NCBI GenBank assembly: GCA_026418275.1
Contig: JAOABQ010000099.1
Coordinates: 62,001-126,000 of the forward strand
Reading direction: 5' to 3'
DNA: 64,000 nt
Source: Clostridia bacterium
GTDB lineage: Bacteria; Bacillota; Clostridia; Acetivibrionales; DSM-2933
Of this stretch, positions 8,719 through 19,300 are shown piece by piece. Both the position numbers and the translations under genes were made by a program. The stretch's first letter is position 1. Each line of letters begins with the position of its first letter. The notes beneath the pieces were generated by a model that had not been told where the DNA came from, ran no database searches, and worked only from the letters and a program-made list of their open reading frames with translations.

Positions 8719-9666
8719 TTAGTCCCCTTCATAATAATCCAAAACCCTCTGAGTTTTGCCGTCTTCAAGGGCGTACACTGAAACAGTGGTATTGTGACCT
8801 GCCTCCATTGTGACAACTTCCATTTTTCCATCCCCGGAAAGATCCAGGGTCATTACTTTAAAGGTGCTTACATATATACCGTCTACAGCAACTTTTTGAA
8901 TTAAAATCTTTTTACTGTTCTGTTCAACAGTAAACGTTATATCAACCTGGCCTAACCCAGTATCCCTTTTCTCTTCTACTGCAGGTTTTGATTTATGTAT
9001 GCTTAATATTTCATCTTTTCCATCACCGTCCAGGTCTACGGTAATTCTCTCATTTCCATTTAAAAACTTAGGCACCCTTGGATACGCGTTCCATTCTCCA
9101 TTAACCCCGATAACTAGGTCTTCTTTTTTTATCAAATCCAAATCAAAGCTTAAATCCTCCTCACCACTAGCAGGAGATATCATAAACTTGGGTTTTCCCC
9201 CCTGCACTTGTGTGAGCCTCCCTACCGCCCCATACAAATTGAATGTTTCGCCTCCATTTACTAAATCTACTTCCACATAATTATCTTTGACTTCACCACG
9301 AAAAAAATCTTGGTCTTTAGTATACTTCCCCTTTTTATTAAAGTCCGTTACTTTATACCACTTCCCATCCTTTGATCCCCCAAGCATATGCGCTGTTTGC
9401 TTACTTTCATTATTTTTGCTATAAATAAAAAATATGGGGTGGTATTTGTTTACTACCATTTGCGGTTTAGGTTTTTCCGTTGCCACTGAAGATTTTTCCT
9501 GTTCCTTGGGTTCTTTCTTATCCGGAGTCGTAGAAGGTAAACTTTGAGAATACGGTGTTCTCTTCACAGCCTCTCCAGACACACCTTTTGTTTCATTTTT
9601 ACTCTTGCAGGCAGCAAGGCCTACACCAAGACTTAAGGCTATCAAAATAATCATTAACTTTTTCAT
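8719..9666 (-). CDS. Lipoprotein with FG-GAP/VCBS-like repeats
   Basis: 315-residue exported lipoprotein: signal peptide MKKLMIILIALSLGVG then the lipobox LAAC with the acylated Cys at about 20. A Lys/Glu/Pro-rich spacer (about 22-75) leads to a beta-rich domain. Two segments have the Asp-rich calcium loop of FG-GAP/VCBS repeats: DLDGDGKDEILS (about 213-224) and DLSGDGKMEVVT (about 277-288). Such repeats usually build an extracellular beta-propeller. Start ATG has GGAGGGAAGTAA upstream. Specific function not recognised. Confidence 0.8.
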   Translation of the reverse strand: MKKLMIILIALSLGVGLAACKSKNETKGVSGEAVKRTPYSQSLPSTTPDKKEPKEQEKSSVATEKPKPQMVVNKYHPIFFIYSKNNESKQTAHMLGGSKDGKWYKVTDFNKKGKYTKDQDFFRGEVKDNYVEVDLVNGGETFNLYGAVGRLTQVQGGKPKFMISPASGEEDLSFDLDLIKKEDLVIGVNGEWNAYPRVPKFLNGNERITVDLDGDGKDEILSIHKSKPAVEEKRDTGLGQVDITFTVEQNSKKILIQKVAVDGIYVSTFKVMTLDLSGDGKMEVVTMEAGHNTTVSVYALEDGKTQRVLDYYEGD

Positions 9667-9996
9667 TTACTTCCCTCCACTCATTCAAACATCCTTCAAA
9701 ACTTTTATTTCATTATAACTCAAATAAAGGGAATAGTTGTTAAAATTTGATTACAAAATAAACAATTCGCCCCCCACAATGGATTAGTCATTATAACATT
9801 TTATTCTATTCAATATAAAAGTAAAATATAGGGTATGATAGAGAAAATGCATAATATTTCTTTGCTATTTTACATACCTGACTTATGTGCTATAATATAC
9901 ATGGATTTTGCAAGTTTATTGCTTAGGAACAGTTTATTAACGTTAGGTTTACTTAAATGCAAGTGCTACTTAGGTGATGAGTGTAGGGAGATTTTT
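9667..9996. promoter_or_regulatory. Divergent intergenic region with glycosyltransferase promoter
   Basis: Between the lipoprotein gene and the glycosyltransferase operon. A sigma-A-like promoter lies at 9869-9896: TTTACA, 16 bases, then TATAAT with the extended TGC in front. This gives a leader of roughly 95 bases and shows that the reading frame running upstream to 9835 is not the true 5' end of the gene. Confidence 0.6.
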
Positions 9997-11115
9997 ATGA
10001 AGGTTCTTCATTTAATAGGCGGGGGAGACGTGGGAGGCGCTAAAATTCACGTTTTATCCCTGGTTAAAGAATTAAGTAAAAATATTAATGTTAAAATTTT
10101 AAGCTTTCGTCCTGGAATGTTTACTGATGATGCCCGTTCTATGGGTATTGATATTGAAGTGGTCAAAACCGGTACTATTTTTAGCGATATCCGAAAGGTA
10201 ATTAAAATTGCTAACGAAGGCGGTTATGAGATCATTCATTCCCATGGCGCGAAGGCTAATTTGATTTCCGCTCTCGCCAAACGTAAACTTAAAATCCCTA
10301 CAGTAACAACTGTACACAGCGACTATAGGCTTGATTATCTTCAAAGCTTCTTGAAAAGATACTCCTTTGGACTATTAAATACTATCTCCTTACGTTTTAT
10401 CGATTATTATATCGGGGTATCTAAAAATTTCAAGGAAATGCTTGTCAAAAGAAAATTTAACCCTGACAGGATTTTTACTGTCTATAATGGAATTGATTTT
10501 GAAACTCCGCTAAAGGATTACAACCGGGAACAGTTCATAAAAAAGCATAATATCGATGTAAATGCGAATGATATTGTTGTAGGTATTTTGGCAAGGCTTC
10601 ATCCGGTAAAAGGGATGACTACTTTTCTTGAAGCGGCAAAGTGGGTTCTCAAAGAAAAGCCGAATGTGAAATTTTTAATCGGGGGAGACGGGGAAGAAAG
10701 GAAGTCTCTGGAACGAAAGTCTCAGGCTTTAGGTGTATCGGATCATGTTTTCTTTTTAGGTTTTATTGATGACCCCTATACCTTCATGCATACTTTGGAT
10801 ATCAATGTTTTGACTTCCATTAGTGAAAGCTTTCCCTATGTTATACTGGAGGGCACCCGGTTAAAAAAAGCCACCATCAGCACCGATGTAGGCGGAATAT
10901 CCGATTTAATCGAAAATGAAGCAAACGGATACCTTTTCACGCCGGGTGACAGCAAAAAGCTTGCAGAGTGTATAATACGCCTTGCAAACAATCATACTTT
11001 AAGGGAAGAAATGGGACTTAGGATCTTTGAAAAAGCAAGTACATATTTCTCCCTTGCCAATATGAGTAAAACCCAGCTCAATATCTATGAGAATATCCTT
11101 TCAAATAACCGCTAA
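9997..11115 (+). CDS. Glycosyltransferase family 4
   Basis: 372-residue GT-B fold, family 4 retaining glycosyltransferase. N-terminal acceptor domain begins MKVLHLIGGGDVGGAKIHVL; the C-terminal nucleotide-sugar domain has GILARLHPVKG, FLIGGDGEER and the EX7E motif as ESFPYVILE. The ATG at 9997 is chosen because GTAGGGAG precedes it and because a promoter lies between it and the upstream in-frame ATG at 9835. Donor and acceptor are unknown. The next gene, a TagA/WecG-type transferase, follows 54 bases later, so the pair probably builds a lipid-linked cell-surface polymer. Confidence 0.88.
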   Translation: MKVLHLIGGGDVGGAKIHVLSLVKELSKNINVKILSFRPGMFTDDARSMGIDIEVVKTGTIFSDIRKVIKIANEGGYEIIHSHGAKANLISALAKRKLKIPTVTTVHSDYRLDYLQSFLKRYSFGLLNTISLRFIDYYIGVSKNFKEMLVKRKFNPDRIFTVYNGIDFETPLKDYNREQFIKKHNIDVNANDIVVGILARLHPVKGMTTFLEAAKWVLKEKPNVKFLIGGDGEERKSLERKSQALGVSDHVFFLGFIDDPYTFMHTLDINVLTSISESFPYVILEGTRLKKATISTDVGGISDLIENEANGYLFTPGDSKKLAECIIRLANNHTLREEMGLRIFEKASTYFSLANMSKTQLNIYENILSNNR

Positions 11116-11169
11116 AACAACTAAAAAGGTTATTTAACCTACTTTAACTATAAATTTATGAGGAACTTT

Positions 11170-11907
11170 ATGAGAAACACAGTAGATGTTTTAGGCGTAC
11201 CCGTGGATAATGTCACCATGCAGGGCGCGCTGGAAAAGCTAAAAACATTTTTAAGTGAAAATAAAAATCGTGCCGTTTATACCCCCAATGCGGAAATTAT
11301 GATGGCGGCGCAAAGAGACCCGTCTTTAAAACATGTTTTAAAAAATGCGGATTTGCTTGTTGCAGATGGAGCCGGCGTTGTTCTTGCTTCAAAAGTATTA
11401 AAACCGAAGCTTCCCGAAAGAGTAGCAGGCTTTGACCTGGTAAAGAACTCTTTTTCCATCTTTGCCAGCCAAAAGGTTAAATATTATCTCTTTGGCGGGA
11501 AACCCGGTATCGCAGAAGAAGCGGCTGCAAATATCATGAAAGATTATCCCGGGATTGAAATCGTCGGTGTAAGGGACGGGTATTTTTCCAAGGACCAGGA
11601 AAATAAGATTATTCATGATATTAACGCATCCGGTGCCGATATATTACTGGTAGCTTTGGGTGCGCCCAAGCAGGAAAAATGGATTCACGAGCATAAGGAT
11701 TTGTTGAAGGTAAAGGTTTGCATCGGTGTTGGAGGTAGTCTGGACGTTTTTGCAGGCAGAGTAAAACGGGCACCGAGGTTTTTTCAAAAAAACGGTCTTG
11801 AATGGCTGTACAGGCTGATAAAAGAGCCCTGGCGGTTTAAAAGAATGCTGGATCTTCCACGTTTTATCCTTCTTGCCTATGCTGTAAAGCTAAAAGGAAA
11901 CAGGTAA
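11170..11907 (+). CDS. WecG/TagA/CpsF family glycosyltransferase
   Basis: Likely UDP-N-acetylmannosaminuronate- or UDP-ManNAc-dependent transferase acting on undecaprenyl-diphosphate-GlcNAc, the first committed step of wall teichoic acid or related polymers. 245 residues, typical length. Diagnostic motifs: YTPNAEIMMAAQRD (about 35-48), LLVADGAGVVLASK (about 62-75), LVALGAPKQEKWI (about 160-172) and GVGGSLDVFAGRVKRAPRFF (about 185-204). The ATG at 11170 has TGAGGA seven bases upstream; the in-frame ATG at 11158 has none. A strong hairpin terminator follows. Confidence 0.92.
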   Translation: MRNTVDVLGVPVDNVTMQGALEKLKTFLSENKNRAVYTPNAEIMMAAQRDPSLKHVLKNADLLVADGAGVVLASKVLKPKLPERVAGFDLVKNSFSIFASQKVKYYLFGGKPGIAEEAAANIMKDYPGIEIVGVRDGYFSKDQENKIIHDINASGADILLVALGAPKQEKWIHEHKDLLKVKVCIGVGGSLDVFAGRVKRAPRFFQKNGLEWLYRLIKEPWRFKRMLDLPRFILLAYAVKLKGNR

Positions 11908-11941
11908 TAATATTTTTTACTTCAAGCTGTAAATACAAATA

Positions 11942-11990
11942 TAAAAGCTGCCGGACCACTTAAATTAAGGTTCCTGCAGCTTTTATTATT
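11942..11990. terminator. Bidirectional terminator
   Basis: AAAAGCTGC (11943-11951) pairs with GCAGCTTTT (11976-11984), with further pairing inside around a TTAAATTAA loop. T-rich on both sides, so it can end both the glycosyltransferase operon and the convergent gene at 12119. Confidence 0.8.
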
Positions 11991-12118
11991 TTTAAGATAA
12001 ATGCTTTTATTTCTCATAAATTTCTATAACCTAATCAAGAAACATTTTGTCTCAGGTATTTTCCCAACTTTTACTATATGGTAATGAAAGATTTCTAAAG
12101 CCACCCCGCATCTTATGC

Positions 12119-13180
12119 TTAAAAGAAATTTTTACTTATTTCATTATCAAAGTTTTTTAATGTAATGCCACATAATTGTGAGTTCTTATTAAACTCGTAC
12201 CTGATTTGATTTGACTCAACTGCAAATAAAATTTCGTCATAAAAAAACTCAATTCTCAGGCAATTCTCGAAAATTTGTAATACAAACTGCTCATTTAAAT
12301 CAAAAAATTTAAAGGCGTTGGTTTGAAGGTTTTTGCCTTCCAGTAATTCGATTCTCCAAGGCGACCGCTTAAAAGCCGGAACTCCTCGATTTATCTCCAC
12401 AGTACTGAAAATATCCCTATCCAGTGCTATTAAGTCTCTGCCGTATAATAGAATTTCAATCTGCGTCAGCATTCCGGTATGTTTATCGATATCTATGCTC
12501 ATTGAACTTTTGGCATCCTCACTGTCAAGTCTCCAATGCAATATTTCCTTATCCCTGCTCTCAAGCATCGCGTTTGAAATATTTATATATAATGCTGAGT
12601 CATAATCCCAGGCAACATCGGATTCGATCTCTTCAATATATTCTAAAGTAAGCCACTTGCCACTGTCTGCACTTCTTAACTCTTGGAAATACATTAAAAG
12701 TTCATTTTTTTCTTCAAAGTCAATGATTGTAACTGCACACAACTCATTTAAGCCGTTTAATTCAAACACAATATTTTTTCCAATCAATATATACTTCATA
12801 GGCTTTTCCCTAAAAAGTTCTACTCTTAAAGTCTTTTTTCCTAATTGTAAAATCTGTGTTCCCATTACAGGGTAACTTGAATTATCGTAAGCTTTAAACT
12901 TAGGAATTCCTTTAGTATAATCCATCGTATAAAAACGGTCATCATTTAAGGGGCAGTAATTTGAATCAGAATATTTGATTTCAATCCATTGAGGTATTCC
13001 CGAACCTTTATCAAATCCCAGTATAAAATTATTTTCCTTCCCAGAATCCGTCATTTCCCAGATTTGTTCGTAAACATTTTCCGTATCCGGATTGAAAAGG
13101 ATTTTAATTTTACCTTTTTCCAGACAATAATTTACCTTATAATCTGACTTGACAATATCTTGAATTTGTATTCTATCCAT
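12119..13180 (-). CDS. Unrecognised protein with an internal duplication; candidate immunity protein of the Rhs gene
   Basis: 353-residue, acidic, soluble protein without signal peptide or membrane helix. I recognise no family. The two halves look like diverged copies of one domain: TMDYTKGIPKFK (about 84-95) parallels TVEINRGVPAFK, and LNELCAVTIIDFEEK (about 145-160) parallels NSQLCGITLKNFDNE near the C-terminus. It lies 145 bases downstream of the giant Rhs gene on the same strand, the usual position for the immunity gene of a polymorphic toxin; that role is inference from position only. Start ATG has GAGGGGATAAA upstream. Confidence 0.7.
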   Translation of the reverse strand: MDRIQIQDIVKSDYKVNYCLEKGKIKILFNPDTENVYEQIWEMTDSGKENNFILGFDKGSGIPQWIEIKYSDSNYCPLNDDRFYTMDYTKGIPKFKAYDNSSYPVMGTQILQLGKKTLRVELFREKPMKYILIGKNIVFELNGLNELCAVTIIDFEEKNELLMYFQELRSADSGKWLTLEYIEEIESDVAWDYDSALYINISNAMLESRDKEILHWRLDSEDAKSSMSIDIDKHTGMLTQIEILLYGRDLIALDRDIFSTVEINRGVPAFKRSPWRIELLEGKNLQTNAFKFFDLNEQFVLQIFENCLRIEFFYDEILFAVESNQIRYEFNKNSQLCGITLKNFDNEISKNFF

Positions 13181-13267
13181 TTTATCCCCTCTTTTCGAAA
13201 TATTAGATAAGGCTTGGTAATATCATAAACTTCGCATGGTTGCGCCTTTTCACCTACGTGCAGAGAG

Positions 13268-13311
13268 TATATAGGGAAGAACAGCACATACCGGCCATTC
13301 TTCCGTATATA
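13268..13311 (-). other. Hairpin between the Rhs gene and its downstream neighbour
   Basis: GGAAGAA (13275-13281) pairs with TTCTTCC (13298-13304), extended by TATATA on each side across one mismatch. No T-tract follows on the minus strand, so it is more likely an mRNA-stabilising or partial-attenuation stem than a full terminator. Confidence 0.4.
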
Positions 13312-13324
13312 AATTCCCTATTTA

Positions 13325-16300
13325 CTAATGCAATATTTTAGGCACAGCATGGAAAAGCTTTATTAAGTACCCTGCCGCTACTTCTGTTTCAAAAATCAAT
13401 TCCCACTCCGCAAAGGAAGTTACAACATACATTTTTGTTTTATTCTTTAATCCCTGCATTACAGCCATCTCAATCGCTGCTTCAAGTTCTTTTAAAGCCA
13501 ATGCTTCTGCAAGTTGAGTACCGCCTGCCCTGCCTCCGTTTTTAAGCAGTTCATTGACAATATGTTTTAGTGCTCCTGCCACCGCCCCATTTTTCAAACT
13601 GGAGGATATGAAGAAATCTCCCACACTGGTCTTAAACACAAATTGTGTGAAAAAGTTCGTTCCTGGAATACTCGCTCCGCCCGCCATTGGAACAACCTTT
13701 TCAAAGACTTTGATTACTGGAACTGTAAGCCTTGTAAATTGAATAAATCTCCAAAACTTTGATGCCAATTTTATTGCAGCTCCACCAATGCCATAAAAAG
13801 CCGCACCTTCCAATGCCCCCACAAGGAAATTGGTTACAATACCTTTAAGCCCTGCAGACGCATCATAACAAATTATCGTATTTAACACGGCACTGATTGC
13901 CATACTGGTCATTAATCCGCTTAAACTAAAACTAAAATATCCGGACGGATCAGTATTGGATACAGGATTACAATCTGCATATAAGTATTTATGCAGGGAA
14001 ACGGGATCAAAAATGTTCCCCTCATAGGCATCCATTGTAACAAATCTTCCTGTGGATGGGTCCATATACCTTGCTCTTAGGTAATAGAATCCCAGGTTAG
14101 GGTCATACTGTTCTCCGGTGTAAAGATAATCGTTTATTGTGCTTCCAGTCTTATCAAGGAGTATCCCAAAAGCATCATAAGTGTAAGTATCCGTTGTATT
14201 TCCTGCCGTATCTGTGAGCGCCCGGGTACTGCCGAGTCCATCGTAATGATAGTAACTTTCTATTCCGTTTCTCGTTTGGCTTATCAAGTCATCTCCGTAC
14301 ACATAACTGACCAAAAACCCCGAAGCATCTCTCTCCTCTAGAACTTTCGCATAGTCTCCGTTCTTATCTACGAGGTATGAAATACTTTTTCCGTCAACAA
14401 CTTTTTCTACTCTGATACCATCTACGTCATAACCATACTCTACCGTACTCGGATTCGCAGCCGCGAGGACTGCTTTTACAAGCCTGTTTGCACCATCATA
14501 GCTGTAGTTGATAATCTGCCCGCCGTCAACCTTTGACAGCATATTTCCGTTATTGTCATAGCTGTAAGTGTTTAGGCCGTCTGAAAGAAGCCTGTCATTT
14601 GCGTCATAAGAGTAGTTAACAGTAGTATCACTTTCCTTTTTTGTAAGCCTATTTCCCACCCCGTCATAGGTATAGGTAAACTGCATTGAAGCAGCACCCT
14701 GTATGATCTTTTCGGATATAAGTTTGTAGGTATCATCATAGCTATACTCTACAACTCTTCCAGAATTTTCGATAACCTTTGTTCTGTTGCCTGAAGCCCC
14801 CAGAATATACTCATAAGAAGTGATTACGTCACCTGAAGACTTTTTGTTTACAAGCTTAGTAAGCCGATTAAGTACGTCATATGTATATTCTGTGATACTG
14901 CCGTTTGGATAAGAAATACTCTTCCTGTTTCCCACAGCATCATATGTATAAACGGTTTCCTTTCCATTTGGCCCTTTTACCGATATCAGCCTGTTCAAGG
15001 CATCATACCCATATAGGGTTGTTCCTGAAGGAGTCATAACACTCGTCTTATTTCCTGCGGCGTCATAAGTATAACGAATTTCGGAAAGATCCGGATTTAC
15101 CTGCTTTATCAGCCGGTCTCTCAAATCATATTCAAAGGATGTTATTCCTCTCTTATCTGTAACGGTCTTTCGTTTTCCCGAAGGATAGTAAGTGAATGCT
15201 TCAAAGGCCCCGTCACTATAGGTTTTTTTGCTTAGTAGGCCATTACGATCATATTCAAATGTTGTAGTTTTTCCATTAAAGTCAGTACGGGACTTAACCC
15301 TTCCCATGGAGTCATAAATAAAGGTTTCGGACATCCCTAAGGGAAGTGTCTTTTTTATTCTCCTCCCCAATTTATCATATTCAAATGTTGTTTTATTACC
15401 ATTGGCATCCTGCTGTGAGATACGGTTCCCCAAACAGTCATATTCAAAGACCGTTTGATGATTTAAAGCATCAATCACTTTGATAAGTCTTCCAGCCGTA
15501 TCATACTCGTACTTTGTGGTTTTTCCAGCCTGATCCGTTACTGCAATCTTGTTTCCAACTGCATCATAGGTTACTCCGGTATATGTTCCGTCAGCGTATA
15601 GAGTTTTTATTTTCCGGCTATTCACGTCATATACGTATTCAGTAATATTACCTTTTGCGTCAACCCTTTTAATAAGGTTGCCATTGTTATCATATTCATA
15701 CTTTGCAGTATTTCCTAACGCATCCTTAACTTCCGTATTCCTTCCTGCTTTGTCATATTGGTATTCTGTAGTCTTCCCGTTTTCATCTATCTTTTTTACG
15801 ATTTTGCCGGCATCGTTATATAAAGTTTCTGCAACAGAACCATCGGGATAAATCGTTTTAACCACTTTGCCTACAGCATTATAGACATACTTTGTGGTAC
15901 GGTCTGATCTATCGGTTTCACTCAGCTTTCTGCTTTCCTTATCATATACAAAACTTTCCTTCGTTCCATCAGGGTATTTTATTTCTGAAAGATTTCCGAA
16001 CAAATCATACTCAAATTCTGTCCGCTGTCCTTCCGCATCAATTTCCGCAGACTTTTTACCTATAGAGTTATATTCACAGGATGTAACAGTACCGTAAGCG
16101 TCAATCGTTTTAACCAACCTGTTTAAACCGTCATATTCATAAGATGTTGTAATCTTTTGCGCATTATCCCCACTTCCGACGGTCACTGTTTTGGATAGTT
16201 GGTTGCCGTTGGAATCATAGGTATAAGAAATTACATTCCCATCCGGATCTGTCTCACTTGTTTTGTTGCCGTTGGCATCATAAGTATATTTTGCAGTTCT

Positions 16301-19300
16301 TCCCAGACCGTCAGTCATTGACAGCATATTCCCTTTCGAATCATAGGTAAATACCATTGTATTCCCTAAGGAATCCTTTTGAGTTGTTAAATTCCCTCTA
16401 CTGTCGTAATTATACTGGATCGTATTGCCCAAGGAATCCTTCTCGGTAAGAACCTGGCTTCTGCTATTATAGGTATATTCAGTCTTTCCGCCTAAAGGGT
16501 CTGTAACGCTAGCTATATTATTGCCCGAATCATATGTATAAGTGGTTGTATTTCCCAGTGCGTCCGTCTCCGTAAGCTTATTCTTCCTGTCATCATAAGT
16601 AAATAAAACCGTTTTCCCCAGCGCATCGGTCTTGGAAATCACATTTCCCTTTACATCGTATCCAATGACCGTAACATTCCCCATTCTGTCTTTTATGATT
16701 TCTTCTCTTGCTCCTACATTATGGGTGTATTCAAAGCGGTTTCCCTGGGAATCAATATGCGCAAGAAGCCTTCCACTGTCATCATATTCATTTCTGGCAG
16801 GCCTTATGCCGCGGGCATCAAAAATATCCACCAAGCCATGGCTGGAGTTGTAAGTAAACCTTGTAAGATTTCCTTCCTGGTCTCTTACACTTACCAAATC
16901 TCCATAATAATCATAGGTGTAGGTAAGAAAGTTACCCTGTGGGTCGGTTATCTTGGAAATCCTGCCCAGAAAATCTCTTGTAAAAGTTATACTCTTTCCG
17001 GCAGAATGAACAATTCCGTTCCGGTCAAAAGTAACTGTATTTCCATTTGTATCTGTAATGCTTTCCAGTCCTGTATCCTGGTTGATAATATATACATTTC
17101 CTTCTTTTGTAGTAAGCTTATACCTCTGTGGATTATATACTTCCATATCATAATCCACTAATTGGTCTAAGTAAAAAAGGAGTGAATTGCCGGTCAAGGC
17201 TTCAAGTTGTGAGGAAGTTCCTGATTTCGGTACAAAGGACACATCCACCGTTTCTATCGGCATTAAGGGGTTGGATTCAGGATTCAGCTTCATCTTAAAT
17301 TCGTCTGTACTACCGTCCGGATAAGTTACAGTGACTGTATGATCTTTGGTTTCCTTTAAGTAATATTTCTTTGAAATAAAGGATCCGGAGGAAAGCTGTT
17401 CCCATTCTTCACCAGGTACACAGCTTTCGCTTAATGTAACATTTTTTATTCCTAAAGTCCAACCGATACCAAAGTCCCCTATAGCTTTGATTCTGCTGTC
17501 ATAATTCCTCGTAACTGTCATGGGAATTCCCGCCACCGGTACGGCAAGGTCGGTAAAATCCATGGAGAAATTTCCAACTTTCATCTCTCCCTCAACTTGA
17601 ACTGTCGTTACTGTCGATGCTATATTCCCACCCTCATCCAATGCGGTTAGTTTGATATCGTAAACTCCGTTCCGCATTACCGTAGTGTCAAGTTTTCCCA
17701 GTACCCCTCCGGTTATACTTTGGGTTTCTTCGGCGAACTTAATATATTCGTTTTTATCCTTCAATGAGTATTCCAGCGTATAATATGTAAGACTTTCATC
17801 ACTGGCCGTACCGATAATATCTGTAGGAGCACTAATTTTTGCACCCTCCTGAGGTGCAGTAATAGCCACAACCGGATTTACAATATCCCCATTAACAATC
17901 ACCGTTATGGTTTTAGCTGCAGTACCTTCATTTCCTGCGGCATCTTTGGCTTTGGCTTCCACCTTATATATTCCTGCGCTTATCGGCATAAAGATAACTT
18001 TTCCGGAAGAATCCAAAACATAGTTTTCGCCGTTAATGGTAAGCGATTTTGAGACCACTCCTACATTATCGACTGCAGTAACTGTAATTTCTACGTTATT
18101 CTCGGGATTTACTACTTCTCGGTCTACACTAATAGCTACAACCGGTTTCTCCAAGTCTCCACCCGGAAGTGTAGGCGTAGGTGTATCCGTTGGCACTATG
18201 GTTGGTGTATCTGTTGGTGTGTTTGTCGGCGTATTTGTTGGTGTAGCTGTTGGTGTGTTTGTGGGTGTATTTGTTGGCGTAGCTGTAGGGGTATTCGTTG
18301 GTGTATTCGTTGGTGTAGCTGTAGGGGTATTCGTTGGTGTATCCGTTGGTGTTGCTGTCGGTGTTGGTGTTGCTGTCGGTGTTGCTGTTGGTGTGTTTGT
18401 TGGTGTGTTTGTTGGTGTATTCGTTGGTGTGTTTGTTGGTGTATTCGTTGGTGTATTCGTTGGTGTTGCTGTTGGTGTAGCCGTAGGCGTATTGGTCGGT
18501 GTATTTGTTGGGGTATTTGTCGGTGTATTCGTTGGTGTTGCTGTCGGCAAAGGGTTTACTCTAACTTTTATAAGGCTGCTTCCAGTCAAACTTCCGTCAC
18601 TGGCAGAAAGTTTAAATACATAATCCCCGGGCACGTTAAATGTCACCTTTGCTTTAAAACTCGCTTGAGAACTAAATGTTACCTCACCCGGACCACTCTC
18701 TTTACTCCATAAAAAGACTAGGGAATCCCCTTCTGCAAGGCAGTCATCCGTTACATTTCCTATAAGATCAAGGGACTGGTCTACCTGTATACTGGTATCT
18801 TCTCCTATATCAACTACGGGTGCAGCATTTGCTTTTTTCTCCAGATTATATCCTTTAGAACCAATGGTAAGGTCGGTTAAAATGGGACTTTGGCCATCAC
18901 TGGAACGCTTAAAGGCAACATTTACCTTCAAAAACCTTCCATTCGGTACAGGCATTTGCTGCCCATTCTTCACAATTTGGGGTGTAGAATAATCCGTCCC
19001 GTATACGCTGCTGCAAACGGATACAGTCATAGAACTATCGTTACGGAGTTCTCCATTCCATCCGATTGATCCCCATTCTATTTCATCCTCTTTACTGTCA
19101 AAAGTAGCTGTCCATGTCCCCTCTTTAGGTGCCCCAGTTAGGGTACTTCCTGTCATATCACTATAATTGTAAAGGGTTCCACCCAGGTACTCGGTTGTAA
19201 AGTCTACTGCACCAACAGGTGTTTTTCCGTCTTGCCCCATAGGCCCTGCATTGGGGTCGATACGCGAAACCGTTCCCGAGGTATAGTTCGTTGCCCAGAT

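Noticed and set aside
9835..9996. N-terminal extension of the glycosyltransferase
   Set aside because: A TTTACA-16-TATAAT promoter lies inside it and the ATG at 9997 has a good ribosome-binding site and the family N-terminus.
18170..18550. Possible CRISPR array
   Set aside because: Repeats are contiguous 12-base units without unique spacers and keep the reading frame of the Rhs gene.
18036..18623. 195-codon Val/Gly-rich open frame antisense to the Rhs linker
   Set aside because: It is the shadow of the 12-base tandem repeat; composition (VGVFVGV) and lack of a ribosome-binding site show it is not a gene.
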